A stretch of DNA of 64,000 bases from Listeria grayi DSM 20601 (GCF_000148995.1 NZ_GL538353.1:62001-126000), one strand, 5' to 3'. Shown: positions 52,594 to 61,847, counted from the stretch's first letter. Notes: generated by a model from the sequence alone, not told the origin. Translations and numbers: made by a program.

Positions 52594-55401
52594 ATGAAGC
52601 GGGTAGAGAAAATCTATTTATTTGTTAGTAAAAGGACAAAGGGATTAAGTCCAGAAGAGATCGCTTCTGGCTCAGGAGTGACAACAAATGAAGTTGCAGC
52701 AGCTTTTGATATTCAACGAACCAACGCTAGCAAAGACTTGAATGAACTTGTTAAGGACGGGCTGCTAGCCAAGATTGACGGAAGACCGGTTCGTTATGTC
52801 GATAGCGGACGAGTTGCTGTGCCGAATAAAGCAAAATCGGCGAAGCGGACAGGTGCAGCGCCGCGGCAAGCGGAATATAAAGATGTTTTCCAAAAAGTCA
52901 TCGGCGGTAGCGGCAGCATGAAAATGCCGATCGAACAAGCCAAAGCGGCGATTTTATATCCGCCACGCGGGTTGAACTGTTTGATCACTGGTGCGACTGG
53001 TACTGGTAAAACGCATTTTGCGCATATTATGTTTGAATTTGCCAAGGCAAAAGGCCTTATCAAAGAGGAGCAGGAATTGATCGTCTTCAACTGTGCGGAC
53101 TATGCGCATAATTCGGAACTGCTGATGAGTCATCTGTTTGGCTATGCAGCGGGTGCATTTACTGGTGCGACCAAGGAAAAAGAAGGGCTGATCGCCAAAG
53201 CAGACGGCGGGATGCTTTTTCTAGATGAGATCCACCGCTTGCCTCCAGAAGGGCAAGAGATGATTTTCTATTTTATGGACAATGGAAAATATAATCGACT
53301 CGGCGAAACGGCGAAAGAGCGTCATGCCAACGTGCGCATCATTTGCGCGACGACAGAAGATGCGACTTCTTACTTATTAAATACATTTATGCGTCGAATC
53401 CCGATCAGTATTCATTTACCAAGTTTCAATCAGCGGCAAACAAAAGAGAAGATCGACCTGGTCAAACTAATGGTCGGCATTGAGGCAGAACGCATCCAAC
53501 GCAAGATCTCGCTTACGGAAGATGTTGTCAAAGCGCTGATCGGCAGTGTGACGCATGGAAATGTCGGGCAATTGAAATCGAATATCCAGCTGATCTGTGC
53601 GCGAAGCTTTTTGAATCAAATGGAAAGCGAAGAGATCGTGATTACGTTGGAGGATCTGACAGAAGAGATCAAGAGCGGTTTGAGTCATTTGGCGGATGAC
53701 CGGCAATTTTTAGCAGAGCTAGCGCAAGGATTGGATGCTATCATGGAAGTATCACCGGATCAGAACCTCTTGCCACCGTTGGTCGACTCCTATGAACTGC
53801 CTTATAATTTATACGAGATCATCAACGAGAAGTCGATGCTGCTGAAAGACGACGGCATTGATCAAGAATCGATCAACCAGTTTATCATGACCGATATCAA
53901 TGTGCATTTGAAATCCTTTTACAAAGATCATCGCTTAACATTTGATATTGAAAATAAATTAGCAGAAATCGTGGAACAAAAAGTAATTGACTTAACAAAG
54001 CGGATTTATGAAATTGCTAAAAGTAAACTCAATAATACATTCCAAGTAAACTTTATCTATGCGATGAGTTTGCATATCAGTTCCTTTTTAAAACGGCAGC
54101 AACTCGAAAATCGTGGGGAAGCAGCCAATAACGAAAGCATCAGAAAAATGGTGGAAAAATATCCCGAGGAATATGAAGTTGCATTAGATATCAAAGCCTT
54201 GATCTTTGAAGAATATCAAATCAGCATCCCTATGGAAGAGGTAGAATATCTTACTGTCCTTCTAGTTTCACTGAAAAAAGAAAAAGCAGCAGGACGAATC
54301 GGGATCGTGGTTGCCGCACATGGAAACAGCACCGCGACGAGTATGACGCAAGTAGTCAAGCAGTTGTTCGGGAGTGATAATCTCGTAGCGGTGGATATGC
54401 CAGTAGAAATGAAACCACGTGCTGCTCTCGAGGAAATCGTGGGCGCAGTGGAATTAGTGAACAACGGCGGGGGCGTGCTCTTGCTGGTGGATATGGGTTC
54501 GCTTGGAACGTTCAGCGAGGAGATCCATCGCCGAACGGGGATCCCAGTCCGCACAGTCGATATGGTAACGACCGCGTTAGTATTGGAGGCAGTCAGAAAA
54601 ACAGAGCTGCTCGATACGGACTTAGATTATTTATTCCATTCGCTAAAAAATTTCCGCGGTTATGGCAATGCGGTCGATCAAGAAGTCGAAAGCTTGCCAG
54701 CGCACAGTAATCATCACACGAAAAAAGCGATCGTAGCAATTTGTGCATCTGGACAAGGAACCGCCAAACGGATGAAAGAGGTCATCGAAAAATCACTTTT
54801 AGAAATCGGTGAGCAGGATCTTGAAGTTTTACCGATCTCGATCGTGGAAATGGATTCTGTGTTGGAGAACCTGCAAAAAGACTACCAGCTTGTGGCGGTA
54901 ACAGGTATCGTGGACCCGGAAATCGGTGTCAGATATATTCCGATGGAAGCACTTTTCTCCGGCGAAGCAAAAACGATCCTTCAAGAACTGATCATTGATG
55001 CGGATAATTTGTTTGATCCAGTTGTCCTCAATGATGATCAATCGTGGGAACTCTGCGAGAAGTATCTACGTGAGAATTTCACGTTTATCAATCCGGAAAA
55101 AGTGATGCAACCGCTGTGGGATTTCACCAGTGAATTGACAGCCGTCTTTTTAAAGGAAGTCGATCAGGCATTTACGATCAATATGGTCATGCATTTAGGT
55201 GGTATGGTCGAGCGGATATTGCGACAGGATTGCCTGCAGATCCCAGACGATCAAGTGCTTGATGAACAGGAAGAGCGTTTTGTTCAAGTACGGGAAATCG
55301 CGCGAATGTTGGAAGCGGCATTATTGATCACAATCCCACCAGAAGAAATCTATTATATCCTGCAAATATTGAATAATACACTAGATGCAGAAGTGAAATA
55401 G
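52594..55401 (+). CDS. manR: sigma-54-dependent PTS regulator ManR (LevR family)
   Basis: The 935-residue activator has an N-terminal winged helix (about 1-70) and a sigma-54 AAA+ domain with Walker A GATGTGKTH, the sigma-54 contact motif GAFTGA in YAAGAFTGATKEKEG and Walker B MLFLDEIHR. PRD1 (about 430-520), an EIIA-Man-like domain with His in VVAAHGNST (about 575), an EIIB-like domain with Cys in AICASGQGTA (about 715) and PRD2 with MHLGG (about 870) follow. In L. monocytogenes ManR with RpoN drives the main glucose/mannose PTS (established knowledge). Here it sits directly upstream of a -24/-12 promoter and that PTS operon. Confidence 0.95.
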   Translation: MKRVEKIYLFVSKRTKGLSPEEIASGSGVTTNEVAAAFDIQRTNASKDLNELVKDGLLAKIDGRPVRYVDSGRVAVPNKAKSAKRTGAAPRQAEYKDVFQKVIGGSGSMKMPIEQAKAAILYPPRGLNCLITGATGTGKTHFAHIMFEFAKAKGLIKEEQELIVFNCADYAHNSELLMSHLFGYAAGAFTGATKEKEGLIAKADGGMLFLDEIHRLPPEGQEMIFYFMDNGKYNRLGETAKERHANVRIICATTEDATSYLLNTFMRRIPISIHLPSFNQRQTKEKIDLVKLMVGIEAERIQRKISLTEDVVKALIGSVTHGNVGQLKSNIQLICARSFLNQMESEEIVITLEDLTEEIKSGLSHLADDRQFLAELAQGLDAIMEVSPDQNLLPPLVDSYELPYNLYEIINEKSMLLKDDGIDQESINQFIMTDINVHLKSFYKDHRLTFDIENKLAEIVEQKVIDLTKRIYEIAKSKLNNTFQVNFIYAMSLHISSFLKRQQLENRGEAANNESIRKMVEKYPEEYEVALDIKALIFEEYQISIPMEEVEYLTVLLVSLKKEKAAGRIGIVVAAHGNSTATSMTQVVKQLFGSDNLVAVDMPVEMKPRAALEEIVGAVELVNNGGGVLLLVDMGSLGTFSEEIHRRTGIPVRTVDMVTTALVLEAVRKTELLDTDLDYLFHSLKNFRGYGNAVDQEVESLPAHSNHHTKKAIVAICASGQGTAKRMKEVIEKSLLEIGEQDLEVLPISIVEMDSVLENLQKDYQLVAVTGIVDPEIGVRYIPMEALFSGEAKTILQELIIDADNLFDPVVLNDDQSWELCEKYLRENFTFINPEKVMQPLWDFTSELTAVFLKEVDQAFTINMVMHLGGMVERILRQDCLQIPDDQVLDEQEERFVQVREIARMLEAALLITIPPEEIYYILQILNNTLDAEVK

Positions 55402-55409
55402 CGTATCAA

Positions 55410-55452
55410 TAAACGGATAATACACTAATTAGTGTATTATCCGTTTATTTTT
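55410..55452 (+). terminator. manR terminator (perfect 38-bp palindrome)
   Basis: Bases 55410-55447 are a perfect palindrome (TAAACGGATAATACACTAA and its complement) followed by TTTTT. Confidence 0.85.
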
Positions 55453-55504
55453 GGTTGCGCTTTATCCATTGGTATTAAAAGATTTTCGGAAGAATACACT
55501 ACAG

Positions 55505-55521
55505 TTGGCACGGAACTTGCA
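55505..55521 (+). promoter_or_regulatory. sigma-54 (RpoN) -24/-12 promoter
   Basis: TTGGCAC-GGAAC-TTGCA matches the consensus TGGCAC-N5-TTGCA exactly. It lies about 50 bp upstream of the EIIB start and just after manR, whose product carries the GAFTGA motif needed to activate sigma-54 polymerase. Confidence 0.93.
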
Positions 55522-55573
55522 ATATATAAAGTAGACAACAAAATAATAAGCCAAACAGAAAGAGGGGATGTTG

Positions 55574-56068
55574 GTGGGAATCGATATCCGATTAGTAAGA
55601 ATTGATGATCGGCTAATCCACGGACAGGTTGCCACAATTTGGGCAAAGCGCTTAGATATACAACGGATCATTGTTGTTAGCGACGCTGTGACCAAAGATA
55701 ATTTGCGGAAAACTTTGCTTCTACAAGCAGCTCCCCCGGGTATCAAAGTGAATGTGATCACTGTTAGCAAAATGATTGAAGTTTATTCCAATAAGCTGTT
55801 TGACGACGTTCGGGTGATCTTATTATTTACCAATCCGATCGAAGTAGCACAAGTAGTGAAAGCAGGTATCTATTTCCCGACAGTAAATGTTGGTGCGATG
55901 GGCTATACCGCAGGAAAGAAAATGATATCGAATACCATTGCGGTAAATGATGCTGATTTAGAGGCGTTTAACTATTTAGACAGCCACGGGATAGAGCTTG
56001 AGATTCGCAAAGTAGTGACAGACAGTAAACAAAGTTTGATGGAAGCGCTAAAAAAAGCTAAATTATAA
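55574..56068 (+). CDS. PTS mannose-type EIIB component, stand-alone
   Basis: The 164-residue EIIB-Man/Lev/Sor protein has its phosphorylatable His in RIDDRLIHGQVATIW (about residue 18). It is strongly similar to the EIIB half of the EIIAB protein encoded next (shared RIIVVSDAV, LRK, QAAPPG, KMIEV). In L. monocytogenes the ManR-linked mpo operon encodes a separate EIIB thought to signal PTS state to ManR (from memory). Being the first gene behind the sigma-54 promoter, this paralogue may play that sensing role. GTG 55574 is preferred because AGAGGGG stands 6 nt before it; ATG 55568 would touch the ribosome site. Confidence 0.88.
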   Translation: MGIDIRLVRIDDRLIHGQVATIWAKRLDIQRIIVVSDAVTKDNLRKTLLLQAAPPGIKVNVITVSKMIEVYSNKLFDDVRVILLFTNPIEVAQVVKAGIYFPTVNVGAMGYTAGKKMISNTIAVNDADLEAFNYLDSHGIELEIRKVVTDSKQSLMEALKKAKL

Positions 56069-56132
56069 CAACTTTAGAACAAGCAGAAAACTTGAGAGGG
56101 GGCGGTATTAAAGGGAGAGAAGCGCTTCGGAG

Positions 56133-56182
56133 TAGACAAAACTAATAGAATGAAGATAAACAGCTTATGTTAGTTTCGTCTA
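56133..56182 (+). other. intercistronic stem-loop upstream of EIIAB
   Basis: TAGACAAAACTAA (56133-56145) pairs with TTAGTTTCGTCTA (56170-56182) at 12 of 13 positions; loop 24 nt. There is no T-run, so it is unlikely to be a plain terminator. It may be an RNA processing or stabilising site that sets different levels of the EIIB and EIIAB-C-D messages. Confidence 0.55.
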
Positions 56183-56222
56183 TTTGGGAAAAATAAAGAT
56201 TAATTATTTAGGAGGTAGAGAG

Positions 56223-57206
56223 ATGGTAGGAATTATCCTCGCAACCCATGGCGAATTTGCTGAAGGTATCTTGCAATCCGGTACAATGATCTTCGGAGAA
56301 CAAGAGAATGTTAAGGCAATTACATTAATGCCAAGCGAAGGCCCAGATGATGTCAAAGCAAAGATGGAAGCTGCTGTTGCATCTTTTGATAATCAAGATG
56401 AAGTATTGTTCTTAGTCGATCTATGGGGAGGTACTCCATTCAACCAAGCAAACAGCTTGTATGAAGAACATAAAGATAAGTGGGCAATCGTTGCCGGTTT
56501 GAATTTACCAATGTTGATCGAAGCATACGCATCGCGCTTCACAATGGAATCTGCGCAAGAGATCGCTGCACATATCCTTGGGACAGCTAAAGAAGGAGTA
56601 CGCATTAAACCAGAAGAACTAGAACCAAAAGAAGCAGCACCTGCTGCAGTAGAAGAGCAACCAAAAGGTTCGCTAGCACCAGGAACAGTAGTAGGAGACG
56701 GCAAAATCAAATTTGTTTTGGCTCGTGTCGATTCCCGTTTATTGCATGGTCAAGTAGCAACTGCTTGGACAAAATCTACACAACCAAATCGGATCATCGT
56801 TGTTTCTGACGCAGTTTCCAAAGATGACTTGCGTAAGAAATTGATCGAACAAGCTGCACCACCAGGTGTTAAAGCTAACGTTATCCCTGTCGATAAGATG
56901 ATCGAAGTAGCAAAAGATCCACGTTTCGGCAATACCAAAGCATTATTATTATTTGAAAACCCAGAAGATGTTCTTAGAGTCGTAGAAGGCGGCGTGGAAA
57001 TCGACCAGATCAATGTTGGTTCGATGGCTCACTCTGTAGGGAAAGTCGTTGTAAGCAAAGTGCTTTCAATGGGACCTGAAGATGTGGAAGCTTTTGAGAA
57101 ATTAAAAGCAAAAGGCATTAAATTCGACGTTCGTAAAGTACCGAATGATTCTGGTGCAAATATGGATGAAATCATCAAACGTGCAAAATCTGAGTTAAAA
57201 GGGTAA
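56223..57206 (+). CDS. mptA: PTS mannose-type EIIAB component
   Basis: The 327-residue fusion has an N-terminal EIIA-Man domain with active His in LATHGEFAEG (residue 9), an Ala/Pro/Glu-rich linker (about 145-160) and an EIIB domain with active His in RVDSRLLHGQVATAW (about residue 178). It passes phosphate from HPr to glucose or mannose entering through EIIC/EIID. AGGAGGTAGAGAG precedes ATG 56223. The mannose PTS (MptACD) is the main glucose entry route in Listeria and a receptor for class IIa bacteriocins (established knowledge). Codon use is strongly biased, as in highly expressed genes. Confidence 0.94.
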   Translation: MVGIILATHGEFAEGILQSGTMIFGEQENVKAITLMPSEGPDDVKAKMEAAVASFDNQDEVLFLVDLWGGTPFNQANSLYEEHKDKWAIVAGLNLPMLIEAYASRFTMESAQEIAAHILGTAKEGVRIKPEELEPKEAAPAAVEEQPKGSLAPGTVVGDGKIKFVLARVDSRLLHGQVATAWTKSTQPNRIIVVSDAVSKDDLRKKLIEQAAPPGVKANVIPVDKMIEVAKDPRFGNTKALLLFENPEDVLRVVEGGVEIDQINVGSMAHSVGKVVVSKVLSMGPEDVEAFEKLKAKGIKFDVRKVPNDSGANMDEIIKRAKSELKG

Positions 57207-57235
57207 GAAAACAAATTTAAAATAGGAGGCCTATT

Positions 57236-58048
57236 ATGTCTATTATATCAATGATCTTGGTAGTAATCGTTGCCTTTCTAGCAGGTATTGAAGGGATTCT
57301 AGATGAATTCCAATTTCACCAACCACTAGTGGCATGTACATTAATCGGTTTAGTAACAGGTAACTTAACAGCGGGTATCATTCTTGGTGGTACACTTCAA
57401 ATGATCGCGCTTGGATGGGCAAACATCGGAGCAGCGGTAGCACCAGATGCAGCACTTGCATCAGTAGCGTCAGCAATTATTTTAGTATTAGGTGAACAAG
57501 GCGTTAAAGGGATCCCTTCAGCGATCGCAATCGCAATTCCGCTTGCAGTAGCTGGTCTTTTCTTGACAATGATCGTTCGTACATTAGCTGTACCAGTTGT
57601 ACATTTAATGGATAGAGCGGCAGAAGAAGGCAACATCAGACGAATCGAATGGTTACAAATTTTTGCGATCTGTCTGCAAGGTATTCGTATCGCGATCCCA
57701 GCAGCAGCACTTCTATTCATTCCAGCACACAGTGTGCAATCATTCCTAGAATCCATGCCAGCTTGGTTGACTGATGGTATGGCAATCGGTGGGGGAATGG
57801 TAGTTGCCGTTGGTTATGCGTTAGTTATTAACATGATGGCAACACGCGAAGTATGGCCATTCTTCATCATCGGTTTCGTAGTAGCTGCAATTTCTCAATT
57901 AACACTTATCGCATTAGGTGCATTGGGTGTAGCTCTAGCTCTAATCTACTTGAACCTGTCCAAAATGGGCGGAGGCAATAACTCAGGCGGCGGAAACGGC
58001 GGCGGTAGTTCTAGAGATCCACTCGGTGATATCTTAAACGATTATTAA
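57236..58048 (+). CDS. mptC: PTS mannose-type EIIC permease
   Basis: The 270-residue membrane protein has the EIIC-Man signature GILDEFQFHQPLVACTLIGLVTGN at the N-terminus and LGGTLQMIALGWANIGAAVAPD. Together with EIID it forms the sugar channel. The C-terminus is a Gly/Asn/Ser-rich tail (NNSGGGNGGGSS) typical of this family. The extracellular loop region of EIIC, including GWANIG, is the class IIa bacteriocin contact in related proteins (established knowledge). AGGAGGCC precedes the ATG. Confidence 0.95.
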   Translation: MSIISMILVVIVAFLAGIEGILDEFQFHQPLVACTLIGLVTGNLTAGIILGGTLQMIALGWANIGAAVAPDAALASVASAIILVLGEQGVKGIPSAIAIAIPLAVAGLFLTMIVRTLAVPVVHLMDRAAEEGNIRRIEWLQIFAICLQGIRIAIPAAALLFIPAHSVQSFLESMPAWLTDGMAIGGGMVVAVGYALVINMMATREVWPFFIIGFVVAAISQLTLIALGALGVALALIYLNLSKMGGGNNSGGGNGGGSSRDPLGDILNDY

Positions 58049-58070
58049 ACCTAAAAGGAGGAGAAGAGAA

Positions 58071-58982
58071 ATGGCAGAAAAAATCGAGTTAACTAAAAAA
58101 GATCGCCTAAACGTAGCATGGCGCTCCACGTTCATTCAAGGTTCTTGGAACTATGAACGTATGCAAAATGGTGGTTGGGCTTTCTCCATGATTCCAGCAA
58201 TCAAAAAATTATATAAAACAAAAGAAGATCGTTCAGCAGCGCTGCAACGTCACTTAGAATTCTTTAACACTCACCCATACATTGCTTCACCAATTCTTGG
58301 GGTAACACTTGCACTAGAAGAAGAACGTGCAAATGGCGCACCAGTTGATGATGTAGCGATCCAAGGGGTTAAAGTTGGTATGATGGGACCACTAGCCGGT
58401 GTTGGTGACCCAGTATTCTGGTTTACAGTTCGTCCGATGTTAGGTGCACTAGGAGCTTCGCTTGCAATGGGCGGAAGTATTCTTGGCCCAATTATTTTCT
58501 TCGTAGCTTGGAACCTTATCCGTTGGGGATTCATGTGGTATACACAAGAATTTGCTTATAGAGCTGGTTCTAAAATCACAGATGACCTTTCCGGTGGTAT
58601 TTTACAAGACATTACAAAAGGCGCTTCCATTTTAGGGATGTTCGTCCTCGCCGCCCTCGTACAAAGATGGGTATCGATTCACTTTGCACCAGTTGTATCT
58701 AAAGTTAAATTAGATGACGGCGCGTTTATTGATTGGAACAAGATTCCAAGTGGCGCACAAGGTATCAAAACTGCATTGGAACAACATGATGCAGGATTAG
58801 CATTATCGCAAATCAAAGTTACAACGTTGCAAAATAACTTGGATAACTTGATCCCAGGACTTGCAGCAGTACTTCTTACATTCTTCTGTATGTGGTTGCT
58901 TAAGAAGAAAGTCAGCCCAATCATCATCATTCTAGGACTATTCGTAGTTGGTGTTGGTGGACACGTAATCGGACTTCTATAA
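58071..58982 (+). CDS. mptD: PTS mannose-type EIID permease
   Basis: The 303-residue protein has the EIID-Man features AWRSTFIQGSWNYERMQNGGWAF (about residues 16-38), GVKVGMMGPLAGVGDPVFWFTVRP and a hydrophobic C-terminus ending GGHVIGLL. It completes the mannose/glucose permease with EIIC and EIIAB. AGGAGGAGAAG precedes the ATG, 22 bases after mptC. Codon bias is strong as in its partners. Confidence 0.95.
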   Translation: MAEKIELTKKDRLNVAWRSTFIQGSWNYERMQNGGWAFSMIPAIKKLYKTKEDRSAALQRHLEFFNTHPYIASPILGVTLALEEERANGAPVDDVAIQGVKVGMMGPLAGVGDPVFWFTVRPMLGALGASLAMGGSILGPIIFFVAWNLIRWGFMWYTQEFAYRAGSKITDDLSGGILQDITKGASILGMFVLAALVQRWVSIHFAPVVSKVKLDDGAFIDWNKIPSGAQGIKTALEQHDAGLALSQIKVTTLQNNLDNLIPGLAAVLLTFFCMWLLKKKVSPIIIILGLFVVGVGGHVIGLL

Positions 58983-59115
58983 GAACGAATACGATTTTCT
59001 CTGAAAAAATCCGTTACAGAAACAATTGCTGCCTGTTCTCCTTCCGTTTTCGCCGAGAATGACGGGATCGGAAGGTTAGCGTAGAAATCTGGGGGCAATC
59101 ATAGTTCACATAAAG

Positions 59116-59150
59116 AAGTGGCTGGGCTTATTGGACCAGCCGCTTTTTTT
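59116..59150 (+). terminator. terminator of the mannose PTS operon
   Basis: AGTGGCTGG-GCTTATTGGA-CCAGCCGCT hairpin with T7 tail, about 135 bases after mptD. Partial read-through to the DUF956 gene is possible. Confidence 0.8.
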
Positions 59151-59217
59151 GTGGCTAAATTGCTCAAAGAAACGTATAATAAAAGCAAGAAGTATAAATG
59201 AAATGGAGCGGATGTAA

Positions 59218-59604
59218 TTGGTTCAATCGATTAATACAAAGGTAGATTTGACAATAGATGCTACCGCTTTTACGGGCCTTACAGATTATGGGAAGATATT
59301 GATCGGAGATAACGGCTTCGAGTTTTTCAATTCCCGTGACGTGCGTAAGTACATCCAAATCCCCTGGGAAGAAGTAGATCAAGTGATTGCTTCTGTCATG
59401 CTAAAGGGCAAGTGGATTCCTCGTTATGCGATCAAGACAAAAAGAAATGGCACGTATACCTTTTCTTCTAAACGGCCGAAAGAAGTCCTTAGGGCAATCA
59501 GAGTCTATGTGGATCCGGCTGATATGGTGCCATCGCTCAGCTTTTTTGATGTTCTCAAAGGTTCGTTTAAAGTCATGTTCCAAAGAAAAAAGAAAAAAAA
59601 GTAA
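59218..59604 (+). CDS. DUF956 family protein (mannose PTS-associated, ManO type)
   Basis: The 128-residue protein is of the DUF956 type regularly found behind mannose-PTS operons in Firmicutes, including L. monocytogenes. It contains GLTDYGKILIGDNGFEFFNSRDVRKYIQIPWEEVDQVI and ends in a poly-Lys tail (RKKKKKK). It looks like a PH-like or small membrane-associated regulator; its function is not settled. The start is a TTG at 59218 with ATGGAGCGGATG upstream. A terminator lies between it and mptD, so it may have its own weak promoter (TATAAT at about 59177). Confidence 0.85.
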   Translation: MVQSINTKVDLTIDATAFTGLTDYGKILIGDNGFEFFNSRDVRKYIQIPWEEVDQVIASVMLKGKWIPRYAIKTKRNGTYTFSSKRPKEVLRAIRVYVDPADMVPSLSFFDVLKGSFKVMFQRKKKKK

Positions 59605-59621
59605 ACGATCACCTCGGAAAT

Positions 59622-59657
59622 CGCGCTTAGGGCTGCTGTGCTTTAAGCGTTTTTTTA
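59622..59657 (+). terminator. terminator after DUF956 gene
   Basis: CGCTTA / TAAGCG hairpin with T7 tail. Confidence 0.6.
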
Positions 59658-59750
59658 TGTTGAGTTGGGGGCTATTTTATCAAAAAGCATGTTTCCGAAA
59701 CCTATTGAAACTACTATTTATCCGATCCATCAGAATCTATAATACATATA

Positions 59751-59790
59751 AAAGAAGAGCTTCAGTCAACTAGACCGAAGCTCTTCTTTT
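59751..59790. terminator. terminator of the trehalose-type PTS gene
   Basis: AAAGAAGAGCTTC / GAAGCTCTTCTTT hairpin with A/T-runs on both sides, ending 3 bases from the minus-strand stop codon. Confidence 0.88.
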
Positions 59791-59792
59791 AC

Positions 59793-61742
59793 TTATTCTT
59801 GTACTTCCACACTCGCCACTTCTTGACGAGCTTTCACTTGACCACTTGTTTCTAAGGTAAAGGTTTTTACTTTTTCCATATTTGTGATTACGACAATCAA
59901 GTCAGTTCCTTTGCCGGCCGCAGTGATTTTTTCTAAATCAATGTGTGCAAGCTTTGTTTCTGGCTTAACGAAATCGCCTATTTTGACTTTAAGTGTAAAG
60001 GGTTCGCCATTCAATTCGACTGTATCGATCCCCATGTGAAGCAATACTTCTAGGCCGTTGTCCAGTTGGTAACCGATCGCATGCTTCGTTTCAAAGATAC
60101 TGATGATCTCGCCTGTTACTGGGGAATAGACTTCACCGGTCGTCGGCTTCACTGCGAAACCGTCGCCCATCGTTTTTTGTGCAAAAGCAGGGTCGTCTAC
60201 TTCTGAGATCGGAATAAGCTCGCCGTCTGCCGGTGCGAAAAAGTTGATGCCTTTATTCGTATCTGCTATAGAAGCAGAAGATGTTGGTTGTTCTTTAATC
60301 GGATTGACAGTTGTTGCAGCACCGACGCGGTCGATCTTGTTGAAAATATTAGCGCGGCGGAAGAACATCGTCAGTAAGAACGGAATGACAATCGCGATTG
60401 CCATGGCTACAAGGAAGATCAGCCAGTATTTAGACTGGATAGACAAAATACCTGGCAGTCCGCCGACACCGATCGAGTTCGCTCTTACACCGAAGATAGT
60501 CACGAACATACCGGCAACACCGGAACCGATCATAGCGGCAATAAATGGATACAGATATTTCAAGTTGATCCCGAACATTGCTGGCTCAGTAACACCCAGG
60601 TAAGCGGAGATCGTTGCTGGGATAGATACTTGCTCTTCTTTTTTATTCCCTTTATGAAGGAAGTATACAGCAAGAACTGCGGAACCTTGTGCAATATTCG
60701 AAAGGGCGATCATTGGCCATAGATTGGTACTATGGAAGTCCGCGATCAGCTGCGAGTCAATGGCGAGCGTCGTATGATGGAGCCCGGTGATAACGAGCGG
60801 TGCATATACGAAACCGAATACAGCACCAAACAGCCAGCTAATAGAAGAAGTAAGACCTGCGTTAACAGCGGCAGAGATCCAAGAACCTACTGTCCAACCG
60901 ATCGGACCAAGAATAACATGTGCTGCGATAACAGTTGGCACCAATGCGATCAGCGGTACGAAAATCATCGAGACGACTTCTGGAATATGTTTTCTTGCCC
61001 AGCGTTCTAAATAAGCGAGCATGAAACCGGCAAGCATCGCCGGGATAACTTGTGCTTGATAACCGATCTTATCGATATGGATAAAACCGAAATCCCAAAA
61101 CGGGATGTCTTTCGCTGCCGTAGAAGCAACGGAATAAGCGTTGAGAAGCTGAGGTGAAACGAGCGTGATCCCAAGTACGATACCGAGAATCTGTGTCGTC
61201 CCCATTTTTTTGGTAATACTCCACACGATTCCGACTGGTAAGAAGTGGAAGATCGCTTCCCCGATCAGCCATAAGAAATCGTTGACTCCTGTCCAAAATT
61301 GCGACATCTCGACGATCGTTTTACCGCCGAAGTCGATATCCCCGAGCACGTTACGGAAACCTAAGATAAGACCACCAATAATAATTGCGGGTAATAACGG
61401 TGTGAAAATTTCTGCTAAAACAGCAATGGCTTTTTGAACCGGATTTTGTTTACTCTTTGCCATGCTTTTTGCTTCATCTTTGGAAACGCCTTCAATTCCG
61501 GAAATAGCTGTAAAGTCGTTATAGAAAGTAGAAACATCATTACCGATGATAACTTGAAACTGTCCAGCGTTAGTAAACATGCCCTTTACAGAAGGAATAT
61601 CTTCAATCGCTTCTTTGTCAGCTTTGGAATCGTCGACCAGCACAAACCGCATTCGCGTTACACAGTGTGTGACAGCAGAGATGTTTTCTTTTCCTCCGAC
61701 ATATTCTAACAGCTGCTTGGCATCTTCTGAATACTTGCCCAT
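59793..61742 (-). CDS. treP: PTS trehalose-type EIIBCA permease
   Basis: The 649-residue protein combines EIIB-Glc (Cys in ISAVTHCVTRMRFVL, about residue 26), EIIC with about ten membrane segments (about 105-470; GITEPAMFGINLKY-type loop reads GVTEPAMFGINLKY), and a C-terminal EIIA-Glc/Crr domain with active His in EVLLHMGIDTVEL (about residue 570). It imports trehalose as trehalose 6-phosphate (inferred from TreR and the GH65 enzyme nearby). Having its own EIIA domain makes it independent of a separate EIIA. ATG 61742 with AAAGGGG upstream is preferred over an in-frame start at 61772. Confidence 0.88.
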   Translation of the reverse strand: MGKYSEDAKQLLEYVGGKENISAVTHCVTRMRFVLVDDSKADKEAIEDIPSVKGMFTNAGQFQVIIGNDVSTFYNDFTAISGIEGVSKDEAKSMAKSKQNPVQKAIAVLAEIFTPLLPAIIIGGLILGFRNVLGDIDFGGKTIVEMSQFWTGVNDFLWLIGEAIFHFLPVGIVWSITKKMGTTQILGIVLGITLVSPQLLNAYSVASTAAKDIPFWDFGFIHIDKIGYQAQVIPAMLAGFMLAYLERWARKHIPEVVSMIFVPLIALVPTVIAAHVILGPIGWTVGSWISAAVNAGLTSSISWLFGAVFGFVYAPLVITGLHHTTLAIDSQLIADFHSTNLWPMIALSNIAQGSAVLAVYFLHKGNKKEEQVSIPATISAYLGVTEPAMFGINLKYLYPFIAAMIGSGVAGMFVTIFGVRANSIGVGGLPGILSIQSKYWLIFLVAMAIAIVIPFLLTMFFRRANIFNKIDRVGAATTVNPIKEQPTSSASIADTNKGINFFAPADGELIPISEVDDPAFAQKTMGDGFAVKPTTGEVYSPVTGEIISIFETKHAIGYQLDNGLEVLLHMGIDTVELNGEPFTLKVKIGDFVKPETKLAHIDLEKITAAGKGTDLIVVITNMEKVKTFTLETSGQVKARQEVASVEVQE

Positions 61743-61770
61743 AAAATAAACCCCTTTCATTTTTGAAGTC

Positions 61771-61786
61771 ACTTATATATATAAGT
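61771..61786 (-). promoter_or_regulatory. TreR operator candidate in the treP leader
   Basis: A perfect 16-bp palindrome ACTTATATATATAAGT lies just downstream of the treP promoter. A related sequence occurs at the same relative place at the GH65 promoter (62731-62748). Confidence 0.65.
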
Positions 61787-61800
61787 TGTATTTCATGATA

Positions 61801-61829
61801 ATCATAAACCGATAATTGTAAAAAAGCAA
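61801..61829 (-). promoter_or_regulatory. promoter of treP
   Basis: On the minus strand TTGCTT (61829-61824), 17 bp, TATGAT (61806-61801). AAAACGC directly precedes the -35, as at the GH65 promoter, and forms part of a degenerate cre-like sequence. Confidence 0.6.
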
Positions 61830-61847
61830 GCGTTTTATTTTTAAAAT

